Shown here in pieces: positions 43,860-54,110 of a stretch of 64,000 nucleotides of DNA. Source of the DNA: Favolaschia claudopus. Its lineage: Eukaryota; Basidiomycota; Agaricomycetes; Agaricales; Mycenaceae. Under the pieces are notes generated by a model. That model was given only the letters and a program-made list of their open reading frames with translations. It was not told the DNA's origin and searched no databases. Within the stretch, counting starts at the first letter, position 1, and each line of letters starts with the position of its first letter. A program made the translations under genes and the position numbers. The stretch lies in the NCBI GenBank assembly GCA_037176885.1, contig JAWWNJ010000117.1, positions 186,001 to 250,000 on the forward strand. The letters run 5' to 3'.

Positions 43860-44272
43860 CTATTTGTCAGCAACCGGGTACTCATCGTTTTGAATGATGA
43901 TGTCACGGCGCTTGAGGTTGAAAGCGCCGTCGAAAGAGTCGTAAGTGATCTCGCCGCAGCGCAGAAAACCTGCGAAGGCCAGGGCGTAGGCAACTCGGAG
44001 AGTCTCGGCTAGCTCACGAGAAACCCCCCGCGGAAGGGAGATAGGGTTGGAGAGGGAGGCGATAATCTGGGCAAGGACGGGCTGCGTAATAGGAAGTCGC
44101 TCCTTACATTCTGCGTCCCCGTACACCCGGCGTATACCACGAATCACCCGCTCGAGTACCCGTGATCCAAAAGGGCGGGATTCGTATCCGAGGTCAGTGT
44201 GGAAGGACTTGAGGGCACCAATGTTACTGTAGTGCTTGATCGTTTTTGCGCTGCAGCCCGGGGGGAGGGATG

Positions 44273-45636
44273 CTAGTCTCGTGACCAGACTCTTATGCCA
44301 TCCCAAAGGGAACCCTGTCATAAGCGTGACCAGACTCTTATGCCATCCCAAAGGGAACCCTGTCATAAGAGTCTGGAACAATCAGCGGCCACATAACCAT
44401 ACCATGGCCTTATCAAAATTGATGGTGTTTTCCCACAGTGTGTGGACTTTACTTCCCCTTGTTTTGCTCACTTCTTCCTTTTCATGACCTGCACTTTGTG
44501 CATATTCGAGGATATTTAGCTGCTCAAAGTCTATTAAGCCTTCCAAACGAATTTTTTCCTTCACCATGGTCGTAGCTGCAAGATATTCAGCCTGTACGTA
44601 ATTCTGCTGACAGCACTTCCCAAAACGGTCTAACTGGTCAAAAGTTCGCAGAAAGTGCGCAAAGGGCTAAGTTTTTCAACATATAAGAACCCAAAGAGAC
44701 TACATCTACTAAATGTACTACCTCACAGTCTGCAGAAGATTCAAAATGAGCTATTTGAGGCCCTCGACCCGTTTTGGGACGTAACAGTCATCCTTATTAC
44801 GCAGTATACTCAAACCTCTTGAAGCACTGATATTCGACCCAAAAATGTGACTTGAACTGCACAAATAGACTTTTACTACATTGTAAAAGTAGACTCTGCC
44901 CATATATTGTCAAGTTCCGGTGTGAAAGCAAGCAGAATGAGAGGAGGTAAAGTCCACACACTGTGGGAAAACACCATCAATTTTGATAAGGCCATGGTAT
45001 GGTTATGTGGCCGCTGATTGTTCCAGACTCTTATGACAGGGTTCCCTTTGGGTTCCCTTTGTAGCCCTGTGCTAGAAAGTTTTTAGCACTTGCTATGCTA
45101 TGCTAGAAATGTCGAGGTCCAAAGGACAATAGCTAGCACACGTTAATAACACATTTCTAGCACATTTTTAGCAGTCACGTGCACCTGTCGCGCCGCCCTG
45201 GGACGGTATAATTTTGACCTGTAAGAGGTACATGCCTCTGTGAAAATGTCTAGAAAACATCTTGGAAGGCTGTTATAGCAAGGAATGCTCATCTGAACAC
45301 AAATTTCGATCTATTAGCCCAATTCGGACACTCGGCAAGCGCCGGCTGGACTCGATTAGCACCAGAAAAAGAAATTTCTCCACCATCTCATTGAAAATCG
45401 AATTTAAACCTTCTATCCTTCCATGACCACTCAAATGAATGACAGGATGGTCCCTCAGACACCCACAGTGCTGCTTGAATTTATAGCAATAAATAGCATG
45501 GGGTTTTGGACGGGCCTCAGCCTAGCAGCTAATAACGTGTTAATAACATGTGCTATATAGCATTGTTAATAACAATTGAGTTTACAGCACAGCGCTATCC
45601 CTTTGGGATGGCATAAGAGTCTGGTCACGAGACTAG
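44273..45636. mobile_element. Long-TIR element inserted in the recombinase gene
   Basis: The ends (CT)AGTCTCGTGACCAGACTC are inverted, and the symmetry extends about 150 bp inward once the nested MITE is removed, through GGAACAATCAGCGGCC and GTGTTTTCCCACAGTG. Flanking duplication AGGGATG (44266-44272 and 45637-45643) is 7 bp as counted, or 8 bp if the following C is included. In the left TIR a 45-bp unit is duplicated in tandem (44281-44325 and 44326-44370). Without the nested insertion it is about 0.8 kb and non-coding. Confidence 0.85.
45062..45597. mobile_element. hAT-type MITE nested in the long-TIR element
   Basis: A 536-bp element with inverted ends TAGCCCTGTGCT and TAGCGCTGTGCT, and a perfect 8-bp duplication TCCCTTTG (45054-45061 and 45598-45605). 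It has subterminal GCTAGAA, TAGCAC and TAATAAC words. It interrupts the right TIR of the host element, so it is younger. Confidence 0.9.
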
Positions 45637-45848
45637 AGGGATGCTGCCCATTCAAGACGAGGCCCCCCTGCCCAAATTTCATTGTGAGTTGAATCCCATT
45701 GAAATGGTTTGGGGAGGCCAAGCGTCGTGAGTTGATTGTTTCCACACATCGAGGTTTCTAAACTGTTTTGGCACAGGTTTCCGGGAGCGTGCAGATGGCA
45801 TTGAGATGGCACCTTTCCCACTGCCAAAAAATCATAAGGCCCTAACAA

Positions 45849-48800
45849 ATTAAGGTCTTACTATTCGGCCTTCGGGCGAACACTGCGAGGACGAGCACCA
45901 ATTCCCAGAATTTCCCGAGACAGGTTCCCAAAAGGAAAGTGCCGTGCTCTCACTGAAATACGGCACATTTCTCCAATGTTCTGAGCCGTCGTTTCAGTAG
46001 TGTATGATAGTGTCGTGCTTTGTATATACCCCCCCTTGACTCCCAGTACTCTAGTCCAACACTCGATTGTCGAAGAAAGTGTATGGTCTAGTTTTACCCC
46101 CAAATCTTGGATTTCTCAGGCTGTGTTCCACCGTGTTAGCTACCCAGTGTTGTTCCTTGCTAGTGTAACTCCCACCCACTGATCTCAGTGTCAATTGGGA
46201 AGGTGACATGGCCTTCAATTCCTTGGAGCTCAACCACGACGAGTACTGGAGCACAGCGGCCAGACTTGGGGTGCACAAAACCAACAGCCGTTATCGCACT
46301 CGGAAGCTCGAGTTCGACGAGTTTTCTGCGCTCGGAGCCAATACGGAAGATCCTCAGCACGCCACTACGGCAGCCGATTACCATCAAGTCTTTTGCGCGA
46401 GTGACTAGGTTTGGGGAATGTTGATGCCCTTCGTCGCAGCTCATTTCTGCAGTGAATATGTTACACTATGGGAGCATTGCACGCAAACCTCTATTTAACA
46501 AAAGACGGTCCCCTCTATGCCGAGCAGCTGAAAAAAAAACTTCGAGTATAGTGCCGATTTCGAGGATTCGGTCCCCCTTGGCCCTGAGTGAATGAGAGAG
46601 CGTATGCGTTGGCCGAATCCAAAATGTCCTGGGAACGGAGCGCTCATATATGGTACCCCCGTCCCCGGCGTCGCCATTAGTGCAATCGCTCGCTGAGTGA
46701 TTCGCATGGCAATGGATTGCAACGAGAGCATGGTAACAGGTGCGCTGACTGCCCATCGTCCCCTCAAACTTCCACTGACCACTTCTCTCTAGCACGCTGC
46801 TCTATTCTATCGCCCCGAATCCGACTCCAACGCAACTCTTCTCGATCATTCGCCCTCGTCTTCGTCGAATCAAACTTACGCCCAAGCATCGAGCCGACGT
46901 CACCCCCGCTCCCATCCTTCGTCCGGCATCCATAGCCCGAAACCCAGGACTCAAATTTGACACTAACCGGGAGAATTCATAGCAGAGTCGTAGTTTTCAC
47001 GGCGCCTAGCGGATTCGCGTAGATATTGCATGTATTGGTACACAGAGCACAATATCATTTCATTTGTACCCGAATTTCGCTCCGCATCGCATTATTTTAA
47101 TGGTCTCATTCCATGATTTCACGCATGTGCAGGGAGGCTTTGGGATTTGAGCCTGATTTTCATTGGATCGGCACATGAATTTGGCACATGAAAACGTCAA
47201 AAAAGAGTATGATTTTGTTTCGGCGCTAGGTACATGAAAATCCGGGGCCAGTGACTGATATTCAGGTTATGGGGGCATGAAAATCGGTGTACCAAGGTAC
47301 ATGATTTTCAGGTCCCCCGATCTTCACAGTGATACTAACATTACACTCCCTCCATTTGCTTCTTTTACCTCCGCCGTTTTACGTCTGACTTAGACACTAC
47401 CCACAAACACTGTGGCCGGCAAACCCCGCGAATTTCACCTGCACCTATCAAGCTCGGAATACTCAGCAACCTTTCGGTTTTGAAAACCTATATTGCAACA
47501 TGAGCAGCTGACGATCCGGTTGAAACTCAATCTGACAAAAATCCTAAAGCCCGAAATTTTGAATTTATGATTTCTTGCGAGCTCAGCATCTACATCCCGA
47601 ACATATTGCTAGACGAATTATAAAGCGGGGATTGTCAGAATAGCAGGTTGATGTCCGGATCAGCTGGGTGTTATCTGCAGCGCAGATAACATTGAGATAA
47701 CACTCTTGCCGTTTTCTCCTGCTTCCGGGGTTGGAAAGTCCTGGAAATAGTTTGGTGTATATGAGAGGATAAATTGGGATGTTCTGACTTTTTACATTAT
47801 GAATTGATTGGGAAAATCGAGCCCGAAACCGTCAAAATCAGATGACAGCCAAGGCACGCAGGTAACAGTCACGGTCACCGCGTGACATCACTCTTCCCTC
47901 CGTTCCTCGTCCTGGCTTGCTACTCGCTCTCTCTGCTTTGCAAGCCTCTCAACTGACAGGGTATCACGTTGTGTCACTCAAAGCTGCCTTTCTACCTCTC
48001 TCAAGCTTCTTCCAATTATTGCTAGACTGCCCAAAATCCGCTCACAATCCCTCCATTCCCCCTCTTCAAAATAGCCTCAATGACCAGCTGTTTGTCAGCG
48101 CTGCGGCCTTGAACATGTAGCCACGACACTGCCCAAGACCGTGGGACCTCTCCTGATCAATATCTTCTTGCTATCTCGTCTCTTCATGCGTCGCGCTGGC
48201 ACCCACTGGCAGAAAGCTTACTTCCAGATTCAAATTATACAATCAAGAAAGGCCGTGTTCCTATAGCAAGATTACGATGAATAGAGGGCGTTTAGATATG
48301 CACTGGTTCGGGTCTTTGTGTGTTGCCAAATCTGTTTCTCTTCCAAATTTTTGACTAAATTCGACATTGGTAGGCCAAGGACTTCCTCGATTCACCTTAT
48401 TCAGCCAGCGCATAGGTGTGTGCATGCTTTTTCAAGTTCCCGCTAATTCTCTATCCTCTATCACTAAGTTCTCTGCAGACATTTCGGATATTGCATACGA
48501 GTGAGCAGAGAATCTTTCACGGCTGGATCTCTCTCTCTTGCGGTTCAGTGCATGATTCTCTAGATCATGCAGCTTTTCGTCCTGATTGTACTTGATTCAA
48601 TTTCAATTATTTCAATTACATTCACCTCCGAGCGACGGTCAAGGTCTCGGCAGCAAGCCGGTGAACTTTGAATTCAGTATATAAAAAAAAAAAGGGAGGC
48701 CAGACATTGACTTTCAAGTAGTGGTCTGCTGGAGGTCATTAGAGAACTAACCGGAAGAATTGACGCCCTCGAGGCCACAGTGTTTGGCTGGTCACTACCA

Positions 48801-48914
48801 GCCGACCCTACTGATCCTGGTTGCATGTATTAGAACAAGGCTATCGTGCATGGGCGGAGGCTGTTGCCCGGAGCAAGTTCGGCAGGCGAGAGCTACAGCC
48901 GTTTTGGAAACAAT
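45849..48914. other. Long stretch without a supported gene
   Basis: Minus-strand frames at 45861-46103 and 46160-46444 are open; the second (VIGCRSGVLRIFRI, ITAVGFVHPKSG) is faintly beta-propeller-like but too short to assign. ACATGAAAATC words recur in 47170-47310. A small hairpin GTTATCTGC/GCAGATAAC lies near 47670. The remainder to 48914 shows only short frames. Confidence 0.3.
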
Positions 48915-48915
48915 A

Positions 48916-49221
48916 GAGGCTTTGCGGAAGCCACCGGAAGCCACCGGGTGGCTCCACAGGCATGCGGCGGCAGTGGCTCGCGCTGCCAAAAGACCAGCAG
49001 TTTTTTCACCGATTTTTGTGCCCACAACCACTCTACATGTCCCTCTGAACCTCCCCTTGACGCCGCTGGTTGGAGAACGGGTTCGTGCACAAGAAATGTG
49101 CTGTTTAACTCTTAACTTGAGCCGCCAGAGCTGCCACCAGACTATGATGTCAGTGTGGAGCCACTGTTGCCGCATGCCGTCGGAGCCACCCGGTGGCTTC
49201 TGGTGGCTTCCGCAAAGCCTC
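48916..49221. mobile_element. MITE with long TIRs built from a repeated GGAAGCCACC unit
   Basis: About 43-bp near-perfect inverted ends (starting GAGGCTTTGCGGAAGCC) contain a GGAAGCCACC unit twice. TA flanks both ends (48914-48915 and 49222-49223). 306 bp. The overlapping frames at 48760-49224 are by-products. Confidence 0.8.
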
Positions 49222-49389
49222 TAATATACGGGTTTTGATCAACTGGTGCTCACTCGTTTGTGCTTACCTTTGTTTTGCTTCCCATCACCTGACACCAGCT
49301 CCGTTTTGCTTCCGCCACCCAGAGAACATCAGGAAAAAGACAGGAGGTTAACGGAACTGTATTATGGCGGTCCAAATGCACATTTAATA

Positions 49390-50370
49390 TTGCGCTGGTT
49401 TTTTCGAGTTTCGCGCCCCTTTTTTTCCCGAAAGTCAGAGTTGCGCACCTTTTGCAGCCGTAAGGCCGAGGAGAAAAATCAGCGCGGAATTGGGTGTTTT
49501 CGCGCTGGTTTTGTTTGCAAGATCGCGCATCTTTTTCGGCGCACATTTTCTGCGCAACTTTTTCTGCTTAGTTTTTTTCTTCTTCACGAAAAAGCCTTGT
49601 TCATCTCAGGTATGCCCCAGATAATCATTTCCCTCATACACGCAGGAGAATCCAAATGGTCAAGCCGAGCGCCGGCATCGGCATCCGGAGAAAGCAGACT
49701 TGATGGCACATTCAACTTATCAAAATCCACCGGAACTGGGTCCACAGATTCTATTGAAGCTGTTAATAAATATGAGATCGGGCTAACTGGAAGCTGTCTC
49801 ACATTTCAAACTGACAGTGAGGACTGTCCCCATTGCCTTTAACACTTGGATCTGATATACCCAGACGGGACCTGGTTCGTTGCAAGACTTCCAAGTCCCA
49901 CCTATGTTCAGGAAGGGGTTAGCTGGCTCCCACTCAGTTTGCAGCCATCAATGGGGTCTATATAGCTCTGAGTTTGGTTTCGTGGTTGAAATAAACTGTC
50001 AACTCATTGCTGAACATCGCAAGCCGGAGCCAGCCGAGCTAATGTATGATGGGATCCACCGGCACATCAAGCCGTCGCTCGGCTGGATATTTTAGACAAT
50101 TTCCCACATTTCTCCTGCTTGTATATGGTAAATCATAGATACTGTAGGTCTCTTTTGAGAAGAAAAAAAAAACAAGTCAAGAAAAGGTGCGCTGAGAATG
50201 TGCGCTGAAAAAGTTGCGCGATCTTGCAAACAAAACCAGCGCAAAAACGGCCAATTCCGCGCTGGTTTTTCTCCTCGGACTTTCGGCTACAAAACGTACG
50301 TAAATTCGACTTTCGAGCAAAAAAAGGTGCGCGAAATCGGATTTCCGGCGAAAAAAAAAAAAGCCCGATA
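49390..50370. mobile_element. Foldback-like element with long TIRs (about 190 bp)
   Basis: The sequence of 49395-49580 and the reverse complement of 50160-50365 align over nearly 200 bp. Shared blocks include CAGCGCGGAATTGG, GCGCTGGTTTTGTTTGC and AAGATCGCGCA. Both arms are rich in TTTT and GCGCA. No clean target duplication was found. The interior (49600-50100) has one short frame of no known family. Confidence 0.75.
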
Positions 50371-50500
50371 GCTATAGGCCTTTGCCCTTTAAAAGGGCTT
50401 TAGGGTCCGCCGACCCACTTTTAAGGCCTATAGGACCGTCACTGACTCACTCAAAGTTTTAGTGCATTTTTCATCGAATAATCCGCGGGGAAAGTCGTGA

Positions 50501-50998
50501 GCATGGCAGAACTGTTTTGGCTGAGTTCTGCCGTTCTGCCAGGCAGAACGGCAATTGCCGGATTTTGGCAGAACTGGCAGAGCCTAAAAAGGAAATTTCA
50601 GCCGAGGCCCAAGTGCGAGCGATTTGGGGTGGTAAGCCATGAGATTTTGAATGATTCAACTTATTTCGCGCATACTGGTACTCAGAAACTGCATCTCGCA
50701 GCCAGGGGAACATTTCTCAAGTCATCAAGTGGGTCTCGGCTACCCATCCCTTGTTCGGGTGGACCTCGGGAAGGGGTCCGCCGGCTGCCGCGAGCACTGG
50801 ATTTAGCCGTTAGAGCAATCTGAGAGCCACAGAGCTGCTCGGAGCCCGCTCCGGCGTGCTGATCGGAAGTCTCTGGCCTGTTCGGAGATCATTAGCCGAG
50901 GGGTTCTGCCAGGTTCTGCCCCAGGGCTCGGACCTACTGCCGGCAATTGCCAGGTTGGCAGAATTGATGGGCAGAACTCTGCCATTCTGCCAGCCACA
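50501..50998. mobile_element. TGGCAGAA-rich palindromic element
   Basis: Both ends are packed with GGCAGAAC/GTTCTGCC words, and GGCAATTGCC occurs near each end (about 50550 and 50942). The symmetry suggests a small TIR element with repeated subterminal sites. Exact boundaries and target duplication are unclear. Confidence 0.5.
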
Positions 50999-51120
50999 CT
51001 AGGGGAAAGCTAATCGTTGCGCTTCCCAGTTTACGACTGTTCCCACAAGCCAACGATCAGTCAACTGTCAAAAATCAGTGTTGTCACTGACCCCGTCTGA
51101 CGGGGTCGATCAAGACTTGG

Positions 51121-51930
51121 TCAGAATTGTGACCTTTGTGACGGGTCAATCACTGACCCGTCTGACCCCAACTGCCTAATACGGCGCAGTGGTACATTTC
51201 CTCTATTTCTACGCACTTCCAGGGGTTGTATGCAGCAGCCAATGAATATTATATTGTTTACTATTGCTACGATCGAAGTCATTGACAGCAGTCCAAGACC
51301 TTCAGGAGCTGTTGCCGCTGTCCCACTTGCACTTGCATCCGCATTCCCACCCTGCTCATCTCCGAGCGCTTCCTCCTCCGCGTCAAGTTCATCGATGCCA
51401 ACATGCCAGTAGAACTCGAAGTCACCAGCGGGCTCGTCAACAGATGGGTAATTGAAAAGATCTGCCAATTTGATTTTTTTTGTAGGCGGGAATGTTCGAG
51501 CGTTGAGGATTGGGGACAGTCGCTGCGGAAGGAATAGGTCGAGGAGGCGCTGGGGCGGGTGGTGGACCTCGTCGTCATCGTCGTCTGAGCCCTCTTCCGA
51601 AGCAAGCTGAATCAGATCTTTGGCCATCCCATCAAAATCCGTCGCAATGCCAGCTGCTACCCTCGCATTCACAGCTTCTTCCTCGGCCTCATCATCTGCG
51701 ATACTGAAACGACGAGACTTCCGTTGAGCAACAAGGCCGGCGGCAATGTGAGCCTTGTGGCGATCCATCCGGACAAGTGTGGCATCATGAACCTTGGAAG
51801 GGTTAAGGCGGTTGCGATGCTTGGTATGGGTCAAACCGAAGACACTGAAAGCGCGCTCAGCACTAGCCGAATTGGGAAGAACACTGAGAATTCGAATGGC
51901 GAGCTTCGCAAATCCGCCGCGGCCGGTGAG
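51121..51930 (-). pseudogene. hAT transposase C-terminal fragment
   Basis: The minus-strand frame reads NSASAERAFSVFGLTHTKHR and NRLNPSKVHDATLVRMD. The S-A-E-R-x-F-S signature belongs to the C-terminal dimerisation region of hAT transposases. An acidic, low-complexity tail follows (EEGSDDDDDEVHHPPQRLLD) and ends at 51121. Upstream homology stops at about 51930, so the DDE core and BED finger are missing. It could be a remnant of the source of the hAT MITEs in this window, but no TIR links them. Confidence 0.75.
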
Positions 51931-52394
51931 AGCTTTGAGTATATACTAAAACGAAAACGAAAACGACTATATATAGATTAGCCGATAGATGGCCGGTGGT
52001 GCCCGTCGGCAGCAGGTTCAGAAACGAAAATGAAGCAGTCGGCACGGAACAAGTCAAGGTCGGCTCTATGACGCCAAGGGTCACGGTCACGTACATGCTC
52101 ATGTTGGTCCCGTTCCGATGCTCGGCTACTACTTAAAAATAACCGAAATTGCGTTTTTTCCCTCCGCAAATTGAGATGCTCGTGCAACTTAGCTACTGCC
52201 GGCAGCCAACACAAATTAACAGATAAATATAAAATAATAATATTTGTTTACTTTATGTAGTCCATTCTTGTTTCCTATTTACATACCTTTAGTGTTTGTC
52301 TATAAGTATCATGTTTGCCACGAATCTCATACTTGGGTATCGTAAAAATTTCTATTTTATGATTTTGAAGTGGAGTGATCTTCACTCTTCAATT
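51931..52394. other. Intergenic, no feature
   Basis: A short GAAAAC tandem (about 51948-51966) next to the hAT fragment, then AT-rich sequence with no ORF or repeat pair. Confidence 0.4.
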
Positions 52395-52395
52395 A

Positions 52396-52706
52396 CAGCT
52401 GTTCCGGAATACTTTGGCATGTTCACATTTTTTTGCACGAAACTCGCACATTTGATGGACTGATATGATGCACCTTTAAAGGAAAGGATCACCTCGGCTA
52501 GCGACGCCTGGCAGCGGCAGCTCAGCGGCTACGCACCGGCTATGAAACGGGGAGAAGTCCTGGGAAAATGTGAAGAGATGACAGAAAGCGTCGGGAACAG
52601 CGGCATTCGGCCCAAATCTCCATAAATGGTGCATCATATCACCTCGATCAAAAAGTGCAAAGTGTGCAAAAAAATGTGAACATGCCAAGGTATTCCGGAA
52701 CAGCTG
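52396..52706. mobile_element. Tc1/mariner-type MITE (CAGCTGTTCCGGAATAC ends)
   Basis: A 311-bp element with about 46-bp inverted ends (one mismatch), starting CAGCTGTTCCGGAATAC, with TA at 52394-52395 and 52707-52708. Confidence 0.9.
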
Positions 52707-52708
52707 TA

Positions 52709-53042
52709 AGTGCTAAGTAAGACACGCCGTGTGCGTGACCTGGTACAGCCACTCGGACGCGTTCGGCAAGCGGCCGATGACACAATAGACCACGTACATT
52801 GATATACTGTGACTGTGACATCAATCCAATCCTCTCGGCTTCTTTGCCCGTTTCTGAATGCTGGCAATTGATGGACTTGATGGCCTGGAAGGCCGCCTGA
52901 TCATTATCAGCTAGCCGCGTTTTCGTTTTCGATTTTCGTTCATACCGCGCATTTGTGCTCGGGACATCTCCGACCTCTCGGCCGAGCGCCGATGACAGCG
53001 CATGATAGCGCAATTACAAGCCAATTCCCGTTCAAGACTACT
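52709..53042. other. Intergenic, no feature
   Basis: A minus-strand frame overlaps here but shows no domain. No repeat pair was seen. Confidence 0.35.
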
Positions 53043-53044
53043 TA

Positions 53045-53162
53045 CTGTACTATTTCGACCGGTTGTTCACATAACGCGTAACGGGACCCTGTGAACTGAA
53101 CAATTTGGAACACCGTAACGCGTAACAGGCCACTTTTTCCGCCCAAAATGGCAATAGTATTG
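53045..53162. mobile_element. Small MITE (CTGTACTATTT left end)
   Basis: 118 bp, flanked by TA (53043-53044 and 53163-53164), with GTAACGCGTAAC-type words at both ends as in 8461-8666 and 10732-11240. The right end is more diverged. It sits just beyond the 3' end of the zinc-finger gene fragment. Confidence 0.6.
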
Positions 53163-53164
53163 TA

Positions 53165-54110
53165 AGTACATTCAATGTACGGTAACTAATATCAAGTCTT
53201 TCGTTTCGTAGTGGAGGGCCAGTTATGTTCGAAATATCGGAAAGTGTGCGCTTTGAGCCAGTCACGGGAACAACAAGCCAGGGGCGACGAAGATCGTCGC
53301 GGATGCCAATGCGCCGCTGTTCTTCGTCCGAAACTTGTAGTTCATTGACGAAAGACGGCATGATTGTATCCTGCCAGCCCGCATGGCGCTTTTCAAGGTG
53401 TTTGGGGAAGTTATACTTCCAGTGGACTTCGCGGCAGCCATCAAGTTTACAGATAATGGGAATATTGGAGCTGGGACACTTGTCGGTTGATTGTCCAGCT
53501 GTCGAAGCACGAAAGTTGTAAGAGAGAGAGCATGTTGATGTCCACTTTTGGCCTTTCATGGCTAGCTGGCAGTCAGAGCCCCCGCAAAATCCGCAGGGAT
53601 AGTCGGACAAATGCTAAATAAAGTAGTAAGTGTTGTAATTATTGATTAGAGATACAGCTTCGGCCTTCGGGCGCGCTTACTCAGTCTTGACTCACAATGG
53701 ACATTGCAGGTATTCTGTAGATACTTGTAGAATATTCTAGATACTTTAGCCAGTAGTATATAAACCCCCTTGTACTTCCTGCTAGAGCATCTGATTGCTC
53801 TAAAGCAGCATTCCAACCAACATTGCTATTGCAATCATAACTTACCTCTACATCTAATCTCGCCCTCCCCGCTTTAATTTACAACTAAGTACCAGACGAG
53901 ATGTGCAGGACGGATTGAAAAAGAGACATACGATGTTCAAGAGGTCACCCATTCCCAGAAGCCACCGTAGAATATGTTGGCCAAGATGATTCTGGCGTTC
54001 ATCCGGTTTCAGTTGACGGAGGCGATATTCCAAGCATACTGGAATGCACGGTCACCTGCCGTGAATGCTCAGCATGAAATACTAACACAAAAGGAAGATG
54101 CTGACCATGT
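53165..54110 (-). pseudogene. P-element-like transposase family, copy 3, zinc-finger C-terminus only
   Basis: On the minus strand, ERQNHLGQHILRWLLGMGDL (about 54000-53945) aligns with ERQNHMGRHILL of copy 2. A GTATGT donor near 53938 and a TTTAG acceptor near 53615 join it to HLSDYPCGFCGGSDCQ and CREVHWKYNFPKHLEKRH, the same C2H2-like pair as in copy 2, ending in TGSKRTLSDISNITG. A solo-LTR-like element sits inside that intron. A CIPVCL motif upstream of ERQNH may be the partner cysteine pair. No DDE core is found nearby, so this is a 3' fragment. Confidence 0.6.
53632..53885. mobile_element. Solo-LTR-like insertion in an intron of copy 3
   Basis: A 254-bp element with ends GTTGTAAT and ATTTACAAC, and a 5-bp direct duplication TAAGT (53627-53631 and 53886-53890). 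It contains a TATA-like TATATAAACCCCC near 53757 and pyrimidine-rich sequence downstream, as in fungal LTR promoters. The ends TGTTG/CAAC suggest a Copia-type LTR. The classical TG...CA ends are shifted by one base. Confidence 0.6.

Larger units (their letters stand above)
43860..45848 (-). pseudogene. Tyrosine recombinase (integrase) remnant, split by nested elements
   Basis: On the minus strand the right part (45848-45644) ends LEWAASL. The left part resumes PPGCSAKTIKHYSNIGALKS after the insertion at 44273-45636, in the same frame once a single target duplication is kept. It continues through RRVYGDAECKERLPITQPVL and LRVAYALAFAGFLRCGEITY, where the R of RCGE matches the box I catalytic arginine of tyrosine recombinases. 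The frame stops at 43860, before any HxxR or catalytic tyrosine. Such genes in fungi belong to Crypton- or DIRS-like mobile elements, which integrate DNA by strand exchange. The C-terminal loss alone makes it inactive. Confidence 0.7.

Noticed and set aside
45861..46103. Possible reverse transcriptase piece (MGVKLDHTLSS)
   Set aside because: Superficial similarity to LINE RT C-termini, but no catalytic motif and no neighbouring LINE sequence in frame.
46160..46444. Beta-propeller-like minus-strand frame
   Set aside because: One blade-like stretch only, too short to distinguish from chance, with no second repeat nearby.
48760..49224. 154- and 126-codon frames on opposite strands
   Set aside because: They lie on a MITE with long TIRs; symmetric openness on both strands is expected from the inverted repeats.
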